The notes under the pieces were generated by a model, which saw only the letters and a program-made list of their open reading frames with translations, did not search any database and was not told the DNA's origin. Of a stretch of 64,000 nucleotides of DNA, positions 44,333 to 58,500 are shown in pieces. Position 1 is the stretch's first letter, and each line of letters begins with the position of its first letter. Source of the stretch: Hydractinia symbiolongicarpus (taxonomy: Eukaryota; Cnidaria; Hydrozoa; Anthoathecata; Hydractiniidae); assembly GCF_029227915.1 (NCBI RefSeq), contig NC_079882.1, positions 22,447,001 through 22,511,000 on the forward strand. Direction: 5' to 3'. The translations under genes were made by a program, and so were the position numbers.

Positions 44333-44484
44333 TAGTTATCGCACTTGTTTTCGAAAAATATCGTCATATTTTCTTCGTTTTTTAGTTCTCGTATATTTCA
44401 CTTGCCTTGTGAAATATGTAAACGAGAGCATAAAAAACTCAAAAAAATATTTCCATTATTTTTCTCGCCACTGTGCGATAACTA
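44333..44484. mobile_element. MITE-like foldback element with TA-flanked GTTATCGCAC ends
   Basis: About 150 bases that fold back almost completely. The left end is TAGTTATCGCAC and the right end GTGCGATAACTA. Inner arms also pair (GTTCTCGTATATTTCAC with GTGAAATATGTAAACGAG). If the outer TA on each side is a target duplication, the ends are those of a Tc1/mariner-type MITE. It is non-coding and lies upstream of gene A. Confidence 0.65.
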
Positions 44485-45302
44485 CTACATAAGAAACTCA
44501 GCTAGGTAAAAATGAAATGTCTGTGTCTCTTTGTATTTTCACCCCTAAGAACATCCTAAACCGAAATTGAAAATTTACAGAAAAATCATAAGTTATGTTT
44601 GAAATTTTTTTCATAGAAATATTCTACATAGCCCAACGTTGAAACTAGAGTAAAACGCAAGGCAATATTTTAATCATTCGGACATAAAATACCATTTTAC
44701 AACCCTTAATACATTGATACATCGTGTTTTTAATTGGTTTATTTGAAGACGCATGCGTTAATGTATAAAGTTGTCCATTTTTTTAAACCACGTGGTTAGA
44801 CCTGCAAAAAAATTGACAAAAACCGACATGTAGTATTTTACTTCTGGTCTTCAAATGGCGTCTGATGAAGAACACGAATGATTTATTTAATTGAAGAAAA
44901 ATGTCGATTAAAGATATTGATTGAGATTAGATAAACGAAATCTGGATGAAAGACACGTATGATACGAAAGTAGTTCAGTAAATTTATTCGCTACTTGACG
45001 TGACTAGCATTTACTCTTTGAACAGCTAAATAGTTTTCCTTGATTCTTTTGAAAACTTTTGAGATGACACTCCATATGTTCCATAGTTGATATCTTGATT
45101 GATTGATTGCAAAGATTTTTACGGATTTAATTTAAAAACCTTTAAGGCTATCTTGCGTTTTCATGTGGTTTAAATGAAAATTAATTAGGGAAAGGCGATC
45201 CGCATTCACACTTTTTTTGTTCTTAAAATAATAGAGAGGCAGGTCAGTGATAAAAAATTCTACTGAACTTAAGTTACTAGGTTTACAGGTTAACTTTGTT
45301 AC

Positions 45303-45530
45303 AAACTTGAGCAGCTAAACTTGTTGAACGATAAAGTTTTCCTAAAATCAGATGAAATTGAACAAGACGTTCTAAATAGTATGGGATATACTGATCCAAC
45401 ACATAAACTTCTTGTAACGGTCACGTTAAAGTTACAATCTTTATCGTTGTCCCCTCCATCTGAGGTTGGCAATCATAGCCCAGATTCTATAGGCAGTTGT
45501 GAGGGAAGACAAACAAACCACTATGATTAA
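45303..45530 (+). pseudogene. Possible SAM-domain-like gene fragment
   Basis: The open stretch KLEQLNLLNDKVFLKSDEIE, QDVLNSMGYTDPTHKLLVTV, TLKLQSLSLSPPSEVG ends in TAA at 45528-45530. NDKVFLKSDE...VLNSMGYTDP.HKLL resembles the C-terminal helices of a SAM domain (L..L.E.DL..MGI...G.R.KLL). A second open stretch at 45932-46099 (MNVMSNAGFELDKCLTNKNE, LLALLDRRRMCDKFIADDIT) could be another exon or remnant. There is no clear start, and no partners are visible. It could equally be part of an unrecognised repeat. Confidence 0.3.
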
Positions 45531-46962
45531 GGTTGTATTTGATCCTCCTTGTAAGGCCAACAACGGCCCTTTTCTTAACGATTGTTTGTACTGTAGTCCG
45601 AACTTTTTGTGTACCATTTTGATGTACACTTAAGATTTCGGTTGAACAAGATTGCCAGTGTTGCCAATATCAGGCCAGCTTTTTTAAATATTAACAATAA
45701 TCAACTTCACCTTGATCTTCTTCGATTCCTATAGGTTGAGCAAAAAAAAGGTGGTAATTTATCGTTTCCTTAGAGTTGTTTTAGTTTGACAAGCAGTCCC
45801 ATTCTGTTACATGGAACAATTCTCAGATTTGTATTCAAAGACTGTGAAAAAATTAGGTAAAGATTTGTAATGCAGCTGATACAACCGGTTGTCATTCTGT
45901 ATAAGATGGAAAGAAGTTTTAGGAAGTTGCCATGAATGTGATGAGTAATGCTGGATTTGAATTAGACAAATGCTTGACTAACAAAAATGAACTGCTAGCA
46001 CTTCTTGATAGGCGGAGGATGTGTGACAAATTTATTGCAGATGACATCACTTTTGCTAACAGCCAGGGCATTGTAATAACAAAAGATTGTAATAATTGAT
46101 TGTAAAGTTCCATGTTTAACAAGGCATTGACACGGTAATGATTTTTAATTTGATTTTAACGAATTTATCAGAAAATCTAAGACATGTCCGTTCACAAAAA
46201 GGAATTAAGTTTTACTGCTTCTCTGTACGATCCACGTTGAATTACTACTCCTAATACAGCTCAAATTAACACTCCTTTCCAGTCTTTGTGTATAAAAAAA
46301 TCTGATTTCAAGTGATATTGACGCTAGGTGGGTTAATCTTCTAGAAAAAATGAGGTTTTAAGCACACTCCGTGTACCGAGTTTTCTTTTATTAATTGGAG
46401 CGAAGTTCTGTTTGCAGAAATGCATGGGTTTTGTGAACGTTCTCTAAGGTTATATTAAAGATATTATATTGAACATATTATAAGATATTATTTAGCTTTG
46501 TCTGTTTAGTATTCAAATTACTGTAGAAGGTTTATCATTTCTTGAATATGATGGGTCTAATTGGCGACGTCTCGGGAGATCCTTCTTCCATTATCGGGCA
46601 AAGTAAAATGATGTTGAGCATCTATTTTTTTTTATCTATTTGTGTGTATTATCTGCAATTAAATAAATACATGCTCAACAGTTTAGTGCATTTTTGTACA
46701 TAATTAACATTAATAAATCTGCGAGATCCACATAATATATTGACATTAAAGTTCGTTCACGCAAATAATTATATAGGTGATTTGTATTCAAGGTTCACGT
46801 AATTTCAAGTTATCAATGTTCACAACAGACTATTTGGTTTGATGCAAACTCATAATAATTATTGATGACGTCAACGGGGCCAACTTGTTCAAATTTTAGG
46901 GCTTACCCAGGCGTTAACTTTTCCGTAAAGCGGAAGTGTTAGAGAGTGCAACAAGCGCAATT

Positions 46963-47016
46963 TAAACACTGCGCACTTAGCCTACTGGCTGCGGTGTGTT
47001 AGGTGCGCAGTGTTTA
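46963..47016. repeat. Hairpin with 14-bp GC-rich arms
   Basis: TAAACACTGCGCAC at 46963-46976 pairs with GTGCGCAGTGTTTA at 47003-47016 across a 26-base loop. It is GC-rich for this region. A second small hairpin (TGCACAATC/GATTGTGCA, 47152-47174) lies 136 bases downstream. Neither is linked to a gene. Confidence 0.65.
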
Positions 47017-49092
47017 TTATACGTCAATATCCATCAATTTATTGGAAAAGTCTTAAAAAAGCCTTAAGTCAGGGAGCATAGTTAATACAAAACTACTTTT
47101 ACGCTAATTCCTTTGCATTAGTCTTAAAGCACCACATTCACAAAAGGGCCCTGCACAATCGTTTTGATTGTGCATTCACAATGATCTCTACTGTTTAACT
47201 GATGGAATTTTTGTCCATATTTGAGAGAAATTAGTTCATAAAAAAGACATTTGTCCCTCACTGCCACATCTAGCGTAACCTAATTGTGATGAACATGATT
47301 TTTAAGGTATCTTTGTAACAAAATTGATCAACTTAGAGAAGGGCACATTGTGTACATTTATAATTTGACATGCTCACTGACAATGAAATTATCTATGTAT
47401 TCATTTATCTCCATATTGTTGCGTAGTAAAAATTTTACCATGTATGATTCTGTTTTTTACTTACAAGAATGCGGGCGCATGTACAAAAGTTCGCGAAGAT
47501 TGGTAAATATTAGCTGGTCATGTATAATCCATAAAATGCTTTCGCAATTTGACTCCAACATCTTTAACAAATTTTGGAAAACATGTTTGCTTTATCCTTG
47601 AGGTATATGATATAGAACAGGTAAAAGGTTTTTTTTGCAGATTCACATTGAGCGATGGATAGAAAATAACGAAATCTACCGTTGTAATTTAAATTAAAAT
47701 GCAGTTGTAGTAAACTGCTCTTCCTGAAAAAATTTTATTCCTGAATGTGTGCATTTTACAAAATATATAGCTTAGAGTAACCGCTGCTTTAATCGAATAC
47801 CAAACAACTCAAAACATTCCCGTTCTCAATGATAAGCCAATTTTTTAAAGCCTTTTAAATGTTATCGATGGAAAATTTCCAAGCTTGTTATTTTTCGTCT
47901 TTCACCTTTTGTCAACACAAGCTTTCGTTTTCAAATACTTGTTGAGCACTCAGGATTATACGACATTTTTATCTTGTATGTTCGAGTTAAGCGGCGGCTA
48001 TCTGTAGTATCAAAGTTTGTACAAACAATATAAATCTAGGTGCATTCTTAGCAAATACAAAAAAGAATATTAAAATACGTATCAAAAATTTTAAATATAA
48101 AATAAAAAATAATCTTAAAATAGAAATGGATAAATTTCAAATTACCAATCTGGGCAATGCGATAATTTGTTCTGGTAAACCGATAAAATGGGATAACCCA
48201 TGACTCATTAAAGCCAAAGGCGTGCGAAGCGAAACATGTAGTAGCTACAAGAAAGGATCTAGACATTTTTGTTTGAGAAAACCCTCCAGTTAAACCAGTT
48301 CTGAAACTTTGACAAAAACAAAAATTTCATATCCCAAGAATTGGTTCCGACACCTCTTTATTACACCGAAAATGTTTAAATAATAACAACTAATTACTAC
48401 AACAAAGAACAACTCAAAATTATTTACCAAAGTGCGCAATTTTAATACGAATAAAACCTTAGTTACCCGTTACCCTTTTTTAACGAAAAAAAAATCAAAT
48501 TCTTTTAAACAGAACTGTTTCTGTGATTAAGCTCAGCTAAAAGCGAATAAAAAAGGCAGAAACAGAGATTGTAAATGAACAAAACAAAGTATGTTCAAAA
48601 ACTAAAAGTGAAAGTTTCTTAAAAAAATGATAAGCAGAAATAATTTTGGAGAATATGTAACCAACAGTTGATTCTGCAGAAGACAGAAACTATGAACTTT
48701 AAACTTCCGCTCAAACTTTGTGTAGCTAATATAAAGAATTGTGTAAACTTTGCAAACTTAAAATAAGGCTAAATTCGAATGAGAGCTCCTTCCTGTTGAA
48801 AAAAACTGAAAGGAAGAAATTATTAATTGACACCCCTCAAAAAGTGCTAATTATAAAGGACCGTTCATGTGAACAATTCCATAACATTTTGCAAGTATAT
48901 GCCTTTCAAACTATGCAGAATCTATGAATAACATTTTGAGGAAGCAGTCCCGAAATTTTGATAATTATGTAGAGCTTAAGCTTTACGAAAAGTTCCAAAA
49001 GAAACATAATTATTAAATGAAGATAAGGCGCATCATTAGTCAATTTCTTACGGTAATGTCGTCTTTCTGAAGCAATGCATGTGTTTTGAGAA

Positions 49093-52000
49093 TTAATTGA
49101 AGTTGGAGTACGTTGCAAACGAATCCAAGTATTTGTTTAAAACGGTGTAAACAAACTGATACTGTCGCTAAAAGAAAGAAATAAAACAATAAATAACTTA
49201 AAACAATGACAATTTATAAATAATTTTACATAATTAAACCTGCATTAATCAATTAAATAGACACTTCTAAATTTTTTCATAAGCAGTGTTTTTTGTCGCT
49301 TAAGAATGGATTTATTATTCTTAAACGGATACTGACCGCTTTTGATGTTGTACTGTTAAATACAAAGCACGAGGTCAAATGTACAGACCGTGCTTGAGAG
49401 GTCTGTGCCAAGGATGTTTTATTACCTATCTGAAAATAAATAATCCTTTTGAAAATTTATTTTTTAACATGCTATTCCTAAGCCACCAAGGAAGAATAAA
49501 AACGCATGTTCGATTGTTATACTTTGGCATTTAAGATCATTCCATTTCAAACGTTTGTGCGTTCACAAAACAAATTCGAATCATCGTTTATATGAATTGA
49601 ATTTTAGGTGAGCTACTTTTATATTTTTTGTGTGCTATAAAATTGTTTTTATTTGTTTACGTTTTTATGTTACTATTTTAATAATGGCTTCCCAAACCGG
49701 TTAATATGGCTCCAAGTCCTGCCTTAACCAATCAAATCATCGGATTTTTTTTTGTATAAGTCATGGAAATAAGGATAAAAGCGTACCAAAGACAGTTAGA
49801 AATCATAATGCTCTCTTTGAGGTGCAGCAGAGAAGTAAAAAAATTAGAAACACTGCGAACATAATGCTCCTAAAACATGATTTTATGACGCTAATTTAAA
49901 TTGAAAATATACACGCATGCAAAATTTGCTATACTTGTTTTCCAACATAGTCGAAAATTCACAATTCGTGACGCCAAAAGTCAATAGAAATTGCTAATAC
50001 CACCATTGCAAATACTTTAAAATTGAAAATGTTCGAGAGGGGGAGCTAATTCGCGAATAGTTATGTGGTTCAACCCACCATTTTCAATTACCATGTAAAA
50101 GGGAACTGCAAGAAATGTCTTGAAAATCTTTGATAGGAACTACCAAAAAACGCAGACACAACTGTTTGCAGTATAACACTGATGGTAAAAGTAAACTTTC
50201 AAAAGCTTGTACTTGTTTTCTGAAAATTTGCAATGCATAAATAAGTTGCACATTTTGTTTATGTTTTTAATTACAATATTTGAGCAGGAATTCGCTAATG
50301 AACATTTTTATTTAACATAACTAATAGTAAATAAAAGCAATACAGCAAAATATAAATTAAAACATTGTAAAAAGCGATTTAGATAGGTGATGGTATTTTT
50401 TGGGATTTTAGAATTGCTGACCAAACTTTACGCAAATCATGACGAAATAATTACGGCTAATACATTTTTTATTCTACAGTACGACTGAACTAACTTTTAT
50501 CACTTAGGTATTCCTGTAAGAATTTGACTAGAGTGGCCATTTTATGGTCACCCTATACTCACGCAGCTTATACCAGATAGGGTTAACATATAACTGTAAT
50601 AAGTGATATATTTGTTCGTTAGTTTATTCATTCATTCATTCCTTTAATCAAGTTTCAGCACTTTTTATCAGCAATCAAAGAAACTAATTATTCACGACAA
50701 TAAACACTACTTACTATGTTTTCAACAAACTCAGGCCTGACTAATCTCATTCTTCGTACAGTTTGAAAAACATCAACATGTTGTTCAACTTTCAGCTGAT
50801 CCAATGCATTCATACACGCTATGAAAGTTCCACTGCGATTTGCACCATCACTGAAAATACATAAGTGTTTAATGACACCATTGTTCTTTCGTTGCAAAGT
50901 GGGAAAGAAGGTATTTACATTACAAATACAAAATACAAAAACATGAACAAGGACGACAACGACAACAAAATATTTACCTGCAGGTAACCAATATGGTGCC
51001 ATCTCCATAAGATTGTTGCGACTTTAAGACTTCACCAATTAAAGTCAGCAAAGAACTACAATCAGGAATATCATGGTTTGGCCAATTTAATTGCAATTTA
51101 TTAACTTTGCGATGATTCTAAATTTAGGAATGGTGGGATAGTATGCTTGCTTATATGCTTATATAATTCTGGATTGTTTTTTTTATATTAATCTCTATGA
51201 CAGCAAAACAATAGAATGTGTTAAAGTCTGTTAAAACGTGAGTAATAAGAGCAGCGTCTGAATCAATATGGCTAAGAGTTTAACAATTGACAAAGCATAA
51301 GTTATTTTTTCTTACTTTACGGATAAAAGATCTAGCTAAGACAAATAAATGCAATTATCTCAATTGACAAATTTCTAAATATATGAGACATTTGGTAAGA
51401 TCATAGCTTTTGGTAATGTGATTAGGGAAGTACAAAATCGTCAGTAAAATTATACGGAAGGTATTAATTAACTTGACTTAAAAACAAGTTTTCTGTCACG
51501 ATTACTACTATTTTACTACTTTATTGAGGCAGATAGACTCGGAAACACAAATTTTCCTTAGTGATAAACTGACCTAATTAGCCATGTGACATTTCCTGCC
51601 ATTAAGTTATTTTAACTCAGGTTTTGGCATGAGAACAGTAAAATTAACATCCATCAAAGTATTTAACAAAAAGTTAGATTAGGAGATATGAAATGCTGTT
51701 CAACAAAACCTTTGGTCTAACTTGGGGAGTCAAAATAAACAATCAGATCGGAGTTAGCAGAGAAAATGTATTGGCAAATTTAATCAACTAACTCTTTGTT
51801 ACTACGCAGTAAATTACTTCAAAAATTAACGGATAATAGAACTAATATTTTACAGTTTCTAAGACAATGTTCTACGATCAAAAAGACGTGCGTCATGCAA
51901 CATGCAGATAAGAAGAAGTTTAACCTTACCTACTGATGGAAGAAGACGGGAGGGGACATTGTAATACAAATGTAAAAGACAATGCAAAGTTAAATGTGCT

Positions 52001-52599
52001 TAATACAAACTAATACGGGTATTTGTGTCCATATTGCTTTCATAAATTGAATGTTTTTGTTAAAACAGAAGTGGATATTTTATTGGTAATAACGATGATA
52101 CCAGAGGACAAATCATGTAGAAGATTTATTACTGATAAATAAATTTCATGTTTTGCAATCCTAAACTATTTTATGCGTTTTGTAGCACCCATACCTATCC
52201 TAGTCAACAATTCTATCTGCTTTGTCCTTTTTTAAGGACATAAGTATACGTACGAAAGAAAATTGCAAACCTTTTTGTTTGATATAATGAAGGACTGCAT
52301 ATTGATATCACCAACACGAGTGCTTGATTCAACGTTTACTGTGAGATTGCCAAATTTTTCCGATCCCTCAACTGGACAAAAAGATGGATAGTTATGATAA
52401 TTCTCATCAGTGCTATTTAACATTACAATTGTTGTCACATTGTTTGCCATGACAGCCTCCCAAAAATCACCCAATGTGTCAACTAATGGTGCTTGCGTAG
52501 CTATTATACCATCTTTCTTTTTGTAACCATTAACAAAGACAGCGTTGATATAATCGGTAGAATTTGTGGTTTGCGGCACATACACTCGAAACAAATCAC
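49093..52599 (-). CDS. Gene B phosphatase domain D2, probably inactive (four exons)
   Basis: Exons 52599-52271, 51117-50978, 50850-50715 and 49167-49093 have the same lengths as gene A exons 17-20. VYVPQTTNSTDYINAVFVNG and VVD/VETL-type strands keep the fold. WPNHDIPD and TCSDGANRSG again replace the catalytic WPD and HCSAGVGRTG. Shared loss in both paralogues implies D2 was already degenerate before the duplication. It ends NKYLDSFATYSNFN, then TAA at 49095-49093. Confidence 0.9.
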
Positions 52600-55500
52600 C
52601 TTAAGCAAGGGAAAATTGATCATAGGTTATATTATATTACTAAAATTGAATACTTTAATTTGTCCTTAACTTGATAGGAAAGTAAAGGTGAATAAATCAG
52701 TGCTTACTTGCTAGTATATTTGGATATCGGTTTTTCGCAGCATTTCTCTCCAACAAAGCAGCTTTATAATGTTCTTCACGAAAAGGTATATTAACGCTGT
52801 TTAAACTCTCAAATTCATTTTCCAGAAGAAACTTTCCATAACGCTTTTTTGATATTAATTCTCGGGAAGTGGTTTGAAATTCTGATGACATTATTCCAGT
52901 GTTACCACAGCATAGCGCTTCGTAAATAGCACTGTAAACAAATTTGTACTGTTCAATTCTTTGTACCATTTGCACACGATCTTCTCGAATACTTTCAAAG
53001 TAGTTGTATATATCAACAAGCTGCTTTGTTCTAACCAAGTGCAGCATTGCGTCAATGATGATGTATGATCCAGTCCTACCAACACCAGCACTACAATGCA
53101 CAAGAAGTTGCTTCCCACTTTCATATGGGATAAGCTGTCTCACCCGATAGCAGAAATTTAGCAGCAACGTTGGGTAGTCTGGACAACCGTGGTCAGGCCA
53201 CGACGTAAAGTGAAAATGCGTAATCTGATGCTTATTATTTTCGTAGCACACTTTTATTTTACGAATTACATAGTCAGCATATACTTGTACGTCAATCACT
53301 TCCACTTCAATGCCATTAAAAACCTCTTTTCCATTATTTATTGGCCAATACTGCTCACACTTTCGTTTGCCCTCTTCTGATATCTTTGTAAGCATGACAA
53401 TAGCTGAAGGTTTTTCACCAAGAACCATTCGCCAAAAATCAAAAATTGTTCCCTTTTTTGGTCCTTGAGCAGCAATATATTCAACTTGTCCATTATAGTT
53501 CCGAATATAGTTTGCATTAATGTAATCACTAGTCTCTTTGCCATTAATTTTCTTCAAGACAACACGAGTATGGTCGTACGCTGTGATGTTCAAGTAACGA
53601 TTTTTATCTTTATTTTCAGGTTCTGATCCTACTTCATGGTCATATAAATGTTCCATTGGAATACTTTTAAATTGCTTTACGATATCAGAACTGACGTTAT
53701 CATTGTGTTCCAAATAAAATGACAAAAAATCTTGAAGGGAAAGAGGTGGGAATCTAGGTTTTGCTGCAACATTGTAGTAAGATTCATGTGACGGTCCTAG
53801 CGAAAAAACCCGGAGATACATTTAAAATACTTTCATGTTCAACACAAAAAAATAGAGCAAATAAATGGTTTTTTTTACCTGCATCTTCGCTTTCATAACC
53901 GTTGTTATGTGATTTTAATTCATCATGGCCTTTTAATTCAATAGCGGAAGTCGAATTATCATTGACAGATTTGTCCTTTAACGTTTTTCGCCGTCTAAAT
54001 AATAATAGGGAACAAATGTTACCAAATAAAACAAATTAATTTTTTCTATCTATATAGATCTAAATTTTTTTCTCTCTTCCAACATATATATTTAAAATAT
54101 TTAGAAACAAAATAACTTGAAAATGTTCTTTGATTATTTGCGGTTAATTTTCAACCACTGGTGTTCTGCACTATTTGATAACTTGTACAGTGGCACGCAA
54201 AACCCTTTTTTGAAAATATTCAGTAACTTACCTTCTAACGAAAATGAGAACAAGGATCATTACAATCACCACAACAACACCAGCAGCAATAACACCTACT
54301 ATTAATTCTATATTGGATGATGAAGATGGATCATTATTGTTTTCAACTTTTGGAGTTGGATCTAAACGTATGAAGTTGATGAATTATACAGCGCATACAT
54401 TGAATAACGTTTTTGTGCATCATGTATTGTTTTGGAAGTTGGAAGCCAACCTAACAAACAATCTTGAGGTATAGTGTACAATAAATTCATTCTGCAATTT
54501 TTTTGCACATTTATTTTCCAGAATTACAGCAACTGTCCTGGTTACAATCGGAAGCTAGTGTGTAGACGTAACTTACTTTGCAATGTATTACAAATTGCTT
54601 ACCAATCTTAGGCACAATAAATTCCTTTGACCATGCTGTAGAATAAAGTACATCCTAATGTAAAAAAATAAACTTACAAAATGGTATTCTTAGAATGTTT
54701 AGAAAAGTTAGCGCTGCGTGATGTAATGTGTAATGGTATATGATAAAAACCTCCCTATACGAGCTTTCCCTATCTCAGCCTGAATTTGCTTATAAGCGTG
54801 TAAAAAAAAATCGCCTGTAGTGTTATTTCTTTTACTTGTCCAACATGAAGCTTTTTTTTTCTTTTTCTTAAATTTTGGACATATTTATTTTTTTTTTCTT
54901 ACGTAGTATATACACTTTTTCCTAATAGCGTCTCTTAACCCTATCTTATCAGGCTGTTAAAGTATTATTAGTAGAGTTTTAAATACTTTTTGATAAAAAG
55001 TTGCCAAATAGAAAGTATTAAGTGCCCCTACGTTTTAGTCCTGATGGAGCAACAGAGTTATCATTGCTGAGATAGTGATGAAATAAATCCTTATTTCTAG
55101 TATAAAAAACGTTACCATTCTACTCTACATTGAAATTAGACTTAGGTGTATTTAGCGATGTCGTAATTTTACAAGTCCTTTGCTGAAATTTTTTTAACTG
55201 CTAGAAATGCCTAAATTGAAAATTTCGATATTTACCATCACTTGAAGTCTTTGAAATACGACATATATTTCACCCACAGTCAACGGTCCATTTCTGTACT
55301 CTTGTATGGACCTTCTTCTTCGAAGAGTATCTGCTGATTTTAAGTACGTTGAATTATCACCTGAATAAATAGTTTTAAAGCTGTATAGTTCATGTGAATA
55401 AACGCAACAGTCAATGTACCATTGAGAGGCAAATAAAAAATACATATAAGTCGTGAAAAATGCTATGACGAAATCAATCAAGTTAAAACATATTTTTATT

Positions 55501-58500
55501 TATCAAAATTTAACATTTAGTTTTTATTATGTCAAAAATTTATTTTAGAAGAATTGTTCCTGATTAAACGAATAAAGCTTATAAAACGCTATGTTGAAAG
55601 TTAAAGAAAAAACAATTTTCAACCTCTAGTTTTAGTAAGAAGAAAAAAACTTAAATAGATCCTCAAAATAACCTGTAAAATAAATGTAATTCTTATTCCA
55701 AACGTAACGTTACCTAAAATAAATTCCTCCAATTTTAATAACTGTGTTTTGTTGAATATGCCAGCTATGTAAGGTTCATTATAATCAGCTGTTTCATATG
55801 TCTTTAACTCCTTCTGTTTGTACAATGTTGGTTCTTTCACATGCCCAGTTGTTTTGTTCACCTTCATGATTATAATATAATGATATCTGAAGTTTTAAAG
55901 AACATGTATTTCATGAATAATGTGGTTGAACAGAAACGGTATTAAAAACTCACACGCACAAGTAATCTGACATGATCGTAATTCAATATTTTAATTCTTT
56001 ATGAATCAATGTGCAAACAATCCAATAGAGTAATACATAGACATGTCAAGAAAAGACAATAAAAGGAAGGCAAATCGAGAATTACTTTAAAGTAGCAGGT
56101 CCTTTCACCAACATAACGGATGTCTTTGTACTGTTCACAATCTCAGGCACAATTCTTCCTAAGGCATTGCGCTCTAAAGTATATATATGGAAACGTTAAT
56201 GAGGAAAGAACGTTACAACGATAACGTTAAATAACATAAAAAAATCTTGACAACTTTCCTAGGCCCTTTCGGCGATATTTAAGAAAAACATTTACTTTTT
56301 GTCTAGGAAATATCTTTTAACTGATTTTATCATGGTGCTGCGTTTAGGTGCAGATAATAACACGTGGAAATTGAAAAAACAGACAGATAATTAAATATAT
56401 AAAGTATGAATTAAAAAAACAATAGCAACAATTGGGCAACAAAAATATATCATGCTGATGGTCTTTGACCAATAGATGTATAAAAATGTATAATTTTGTT
56501 TCGAATGTTGACATGCTAAATTAAATTTCACAGTTTGGATGTGGCAAAAAATCCACTTTATTAATTTATTTGGATCTAAGTGTTCTTACCACAATTATTT
56601 TCTCGTGTGTTCCATGAAACAGAAAATGGATTTGTTTCAACAGTATAATAATAGAAAATATGAAAACTACTTTACCAATTATAATCTCTTTAGATAAATG
56701 CCCAAAATAATTAACGTTGTTAAAACCATAGCTTGCAATATCCTATAATTAAAATTAAAATATGAATTAACATGATTATGAAAAGGAGATCGTTATTTTT
56801 TGTTCATTACAACATGTAAACAACTTACCTTTCCATCTATGACAGCTCGAGCATACAAGTAATATGTTCCAACAGCTGATATTCTTGCATTTAAACTAGC
56901 AATGTATTCTTTGCCCTCAACAAAAGTATATTGGATACTGTTACTTAACAAATCATCAGTTTTAACAGTAGCAGCAAGAAAATAATCTAGATTCTTCAAT
57001 TCTGATTCGGCTTGACTTTTTAGCTGGTTTGGTAGGTTGGCCGTTGAGGAAGTTGATATCACAATTTCATAGTAGCTAGATGTAAATAAAGTTGTTTTAA
57101 TTTCCGAACCATGTACGATGTGCTGTTTAAAGAAATCTTCCTCTTTTACCTGTTCTACCTTTTCATCAACCAACAGCACAAGAAAGAAAGGGTAAGACTT
57201 AATTTCTGAAATTAGTCTGAGAACTGGATTGTGCTCATTCGTTTGTTTGAATTCAGAGCTTAGTCCGATACATTCAAGATTTATTCAACACAGATCAGTC
57301 TATACGCAATCCTAACGTGAATAATTGATAAAGTTGTATAAATTCCTGTATTATTTGCTAAACCTTAAGTGTCAAACAATCAACAGGGAAATCTGCAATC
57401 ACTGAGTTCAGGTTAAAGATCAAGTAACTGGAAATGTATTTTAGTTTTTTAAACACTATATAAGTAAATATATATTTCAATATACCTGCCACAACATTTA
57501 TAAAAGTTACCTGATTGGTCCATTTCTATCTGATGAAGAAGTCAATGTGACCATGGTTGCGTTGTTTGTTTTATTAGAAATATCTCTTTTATCTAACCCA
57601 GGTGATGGTGGATCTAAGAAAAGATAGACCAAATGATATCCTTGATTTCTTTTATGTACTTGTATTAGGAAGAAGTACACAATAATAGACTGGCAACAAT
57701 ACAAAATCAGGATGATTATAGGAAATTGCGGAATGTGACTTTACCTACATACTAAGAAGAAACTATTTTTTTATTGTGTGCGCTTTTATCATAGTAATTT
57801 TGCGGGAATAATTTTTTAAGACTAATTACATGCTCTTCTGGATGAACAATAGAAAATTGATATTGCTGGCGATTAGTGTGTATGATAAGCACTAAGCAAC
57901 ACTGCGAAATATTAAAAATAGATAAAATCTTTAAAAATGCAAGAATAAAATCTAAAGATATTTTCTCAAGAAATACTTCAACTACTGTCACGAACATTTT
58001 GTCCTTTGATAAAGAGAAGAGTTATTGCAGCATAATAGCTCGTCTAAACTAGAAACACCATATTCTAGCAGAAAAAGCTTTATACATATATTTATATATA
58101 TATATATATAAACTTTGAGACGTGTGTAGCAGGCAAAGCTCTATGCGAGTTTAGCTATTAAACTTAAAGGTGATACTATTTTATTGTGCCGACAAACTAT
58201 CTTCTAATTTTAATCAGACTTTAACATAAAGCAACTTCCTCTTAGTGAAGCGTAGTTGTTTCGGAGATACGCATGTAACTTCAGAAGTTGCAACATCCAA
58301 AAGAGTTGAATAAAGCTACCTAAATTCAATAAAATCACCCCCTTTCTTTTTGCACTTCAAACATGTGCTTTCAACTAAGTTATAAATAAGAAGACATTAC
58401 TGTATAATCGCGACTTTTTTCAATCCTTGTTTCTATCCAATGGAACAATAATTGCTAGTACATGTTAAAAGATTATCTGAATGCAATCTAAGTTTTAAGA

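Larger units (their letters stand above)
42239..49092. other. Intergenic region between gene A 5' end and gene B 3' end
   Basis: Expected to hold the gene A promoter (near 42300) and the gene B 3' untranslated region. Contains a GC-rich patch (43080-43150), repeat R2 copy 1, the MITE (44333-44484), the SAM-like fragment (45303-46099) and two hairpins (46963-47174). I cannot identify a promoter motif with confidence. Confidence 0.6.

Noticed and set aside
53189-53544. Open frames on both strands within the gene B phosphatase exon
   Set aside because: Shadows of the D1 coding exon in other frames.
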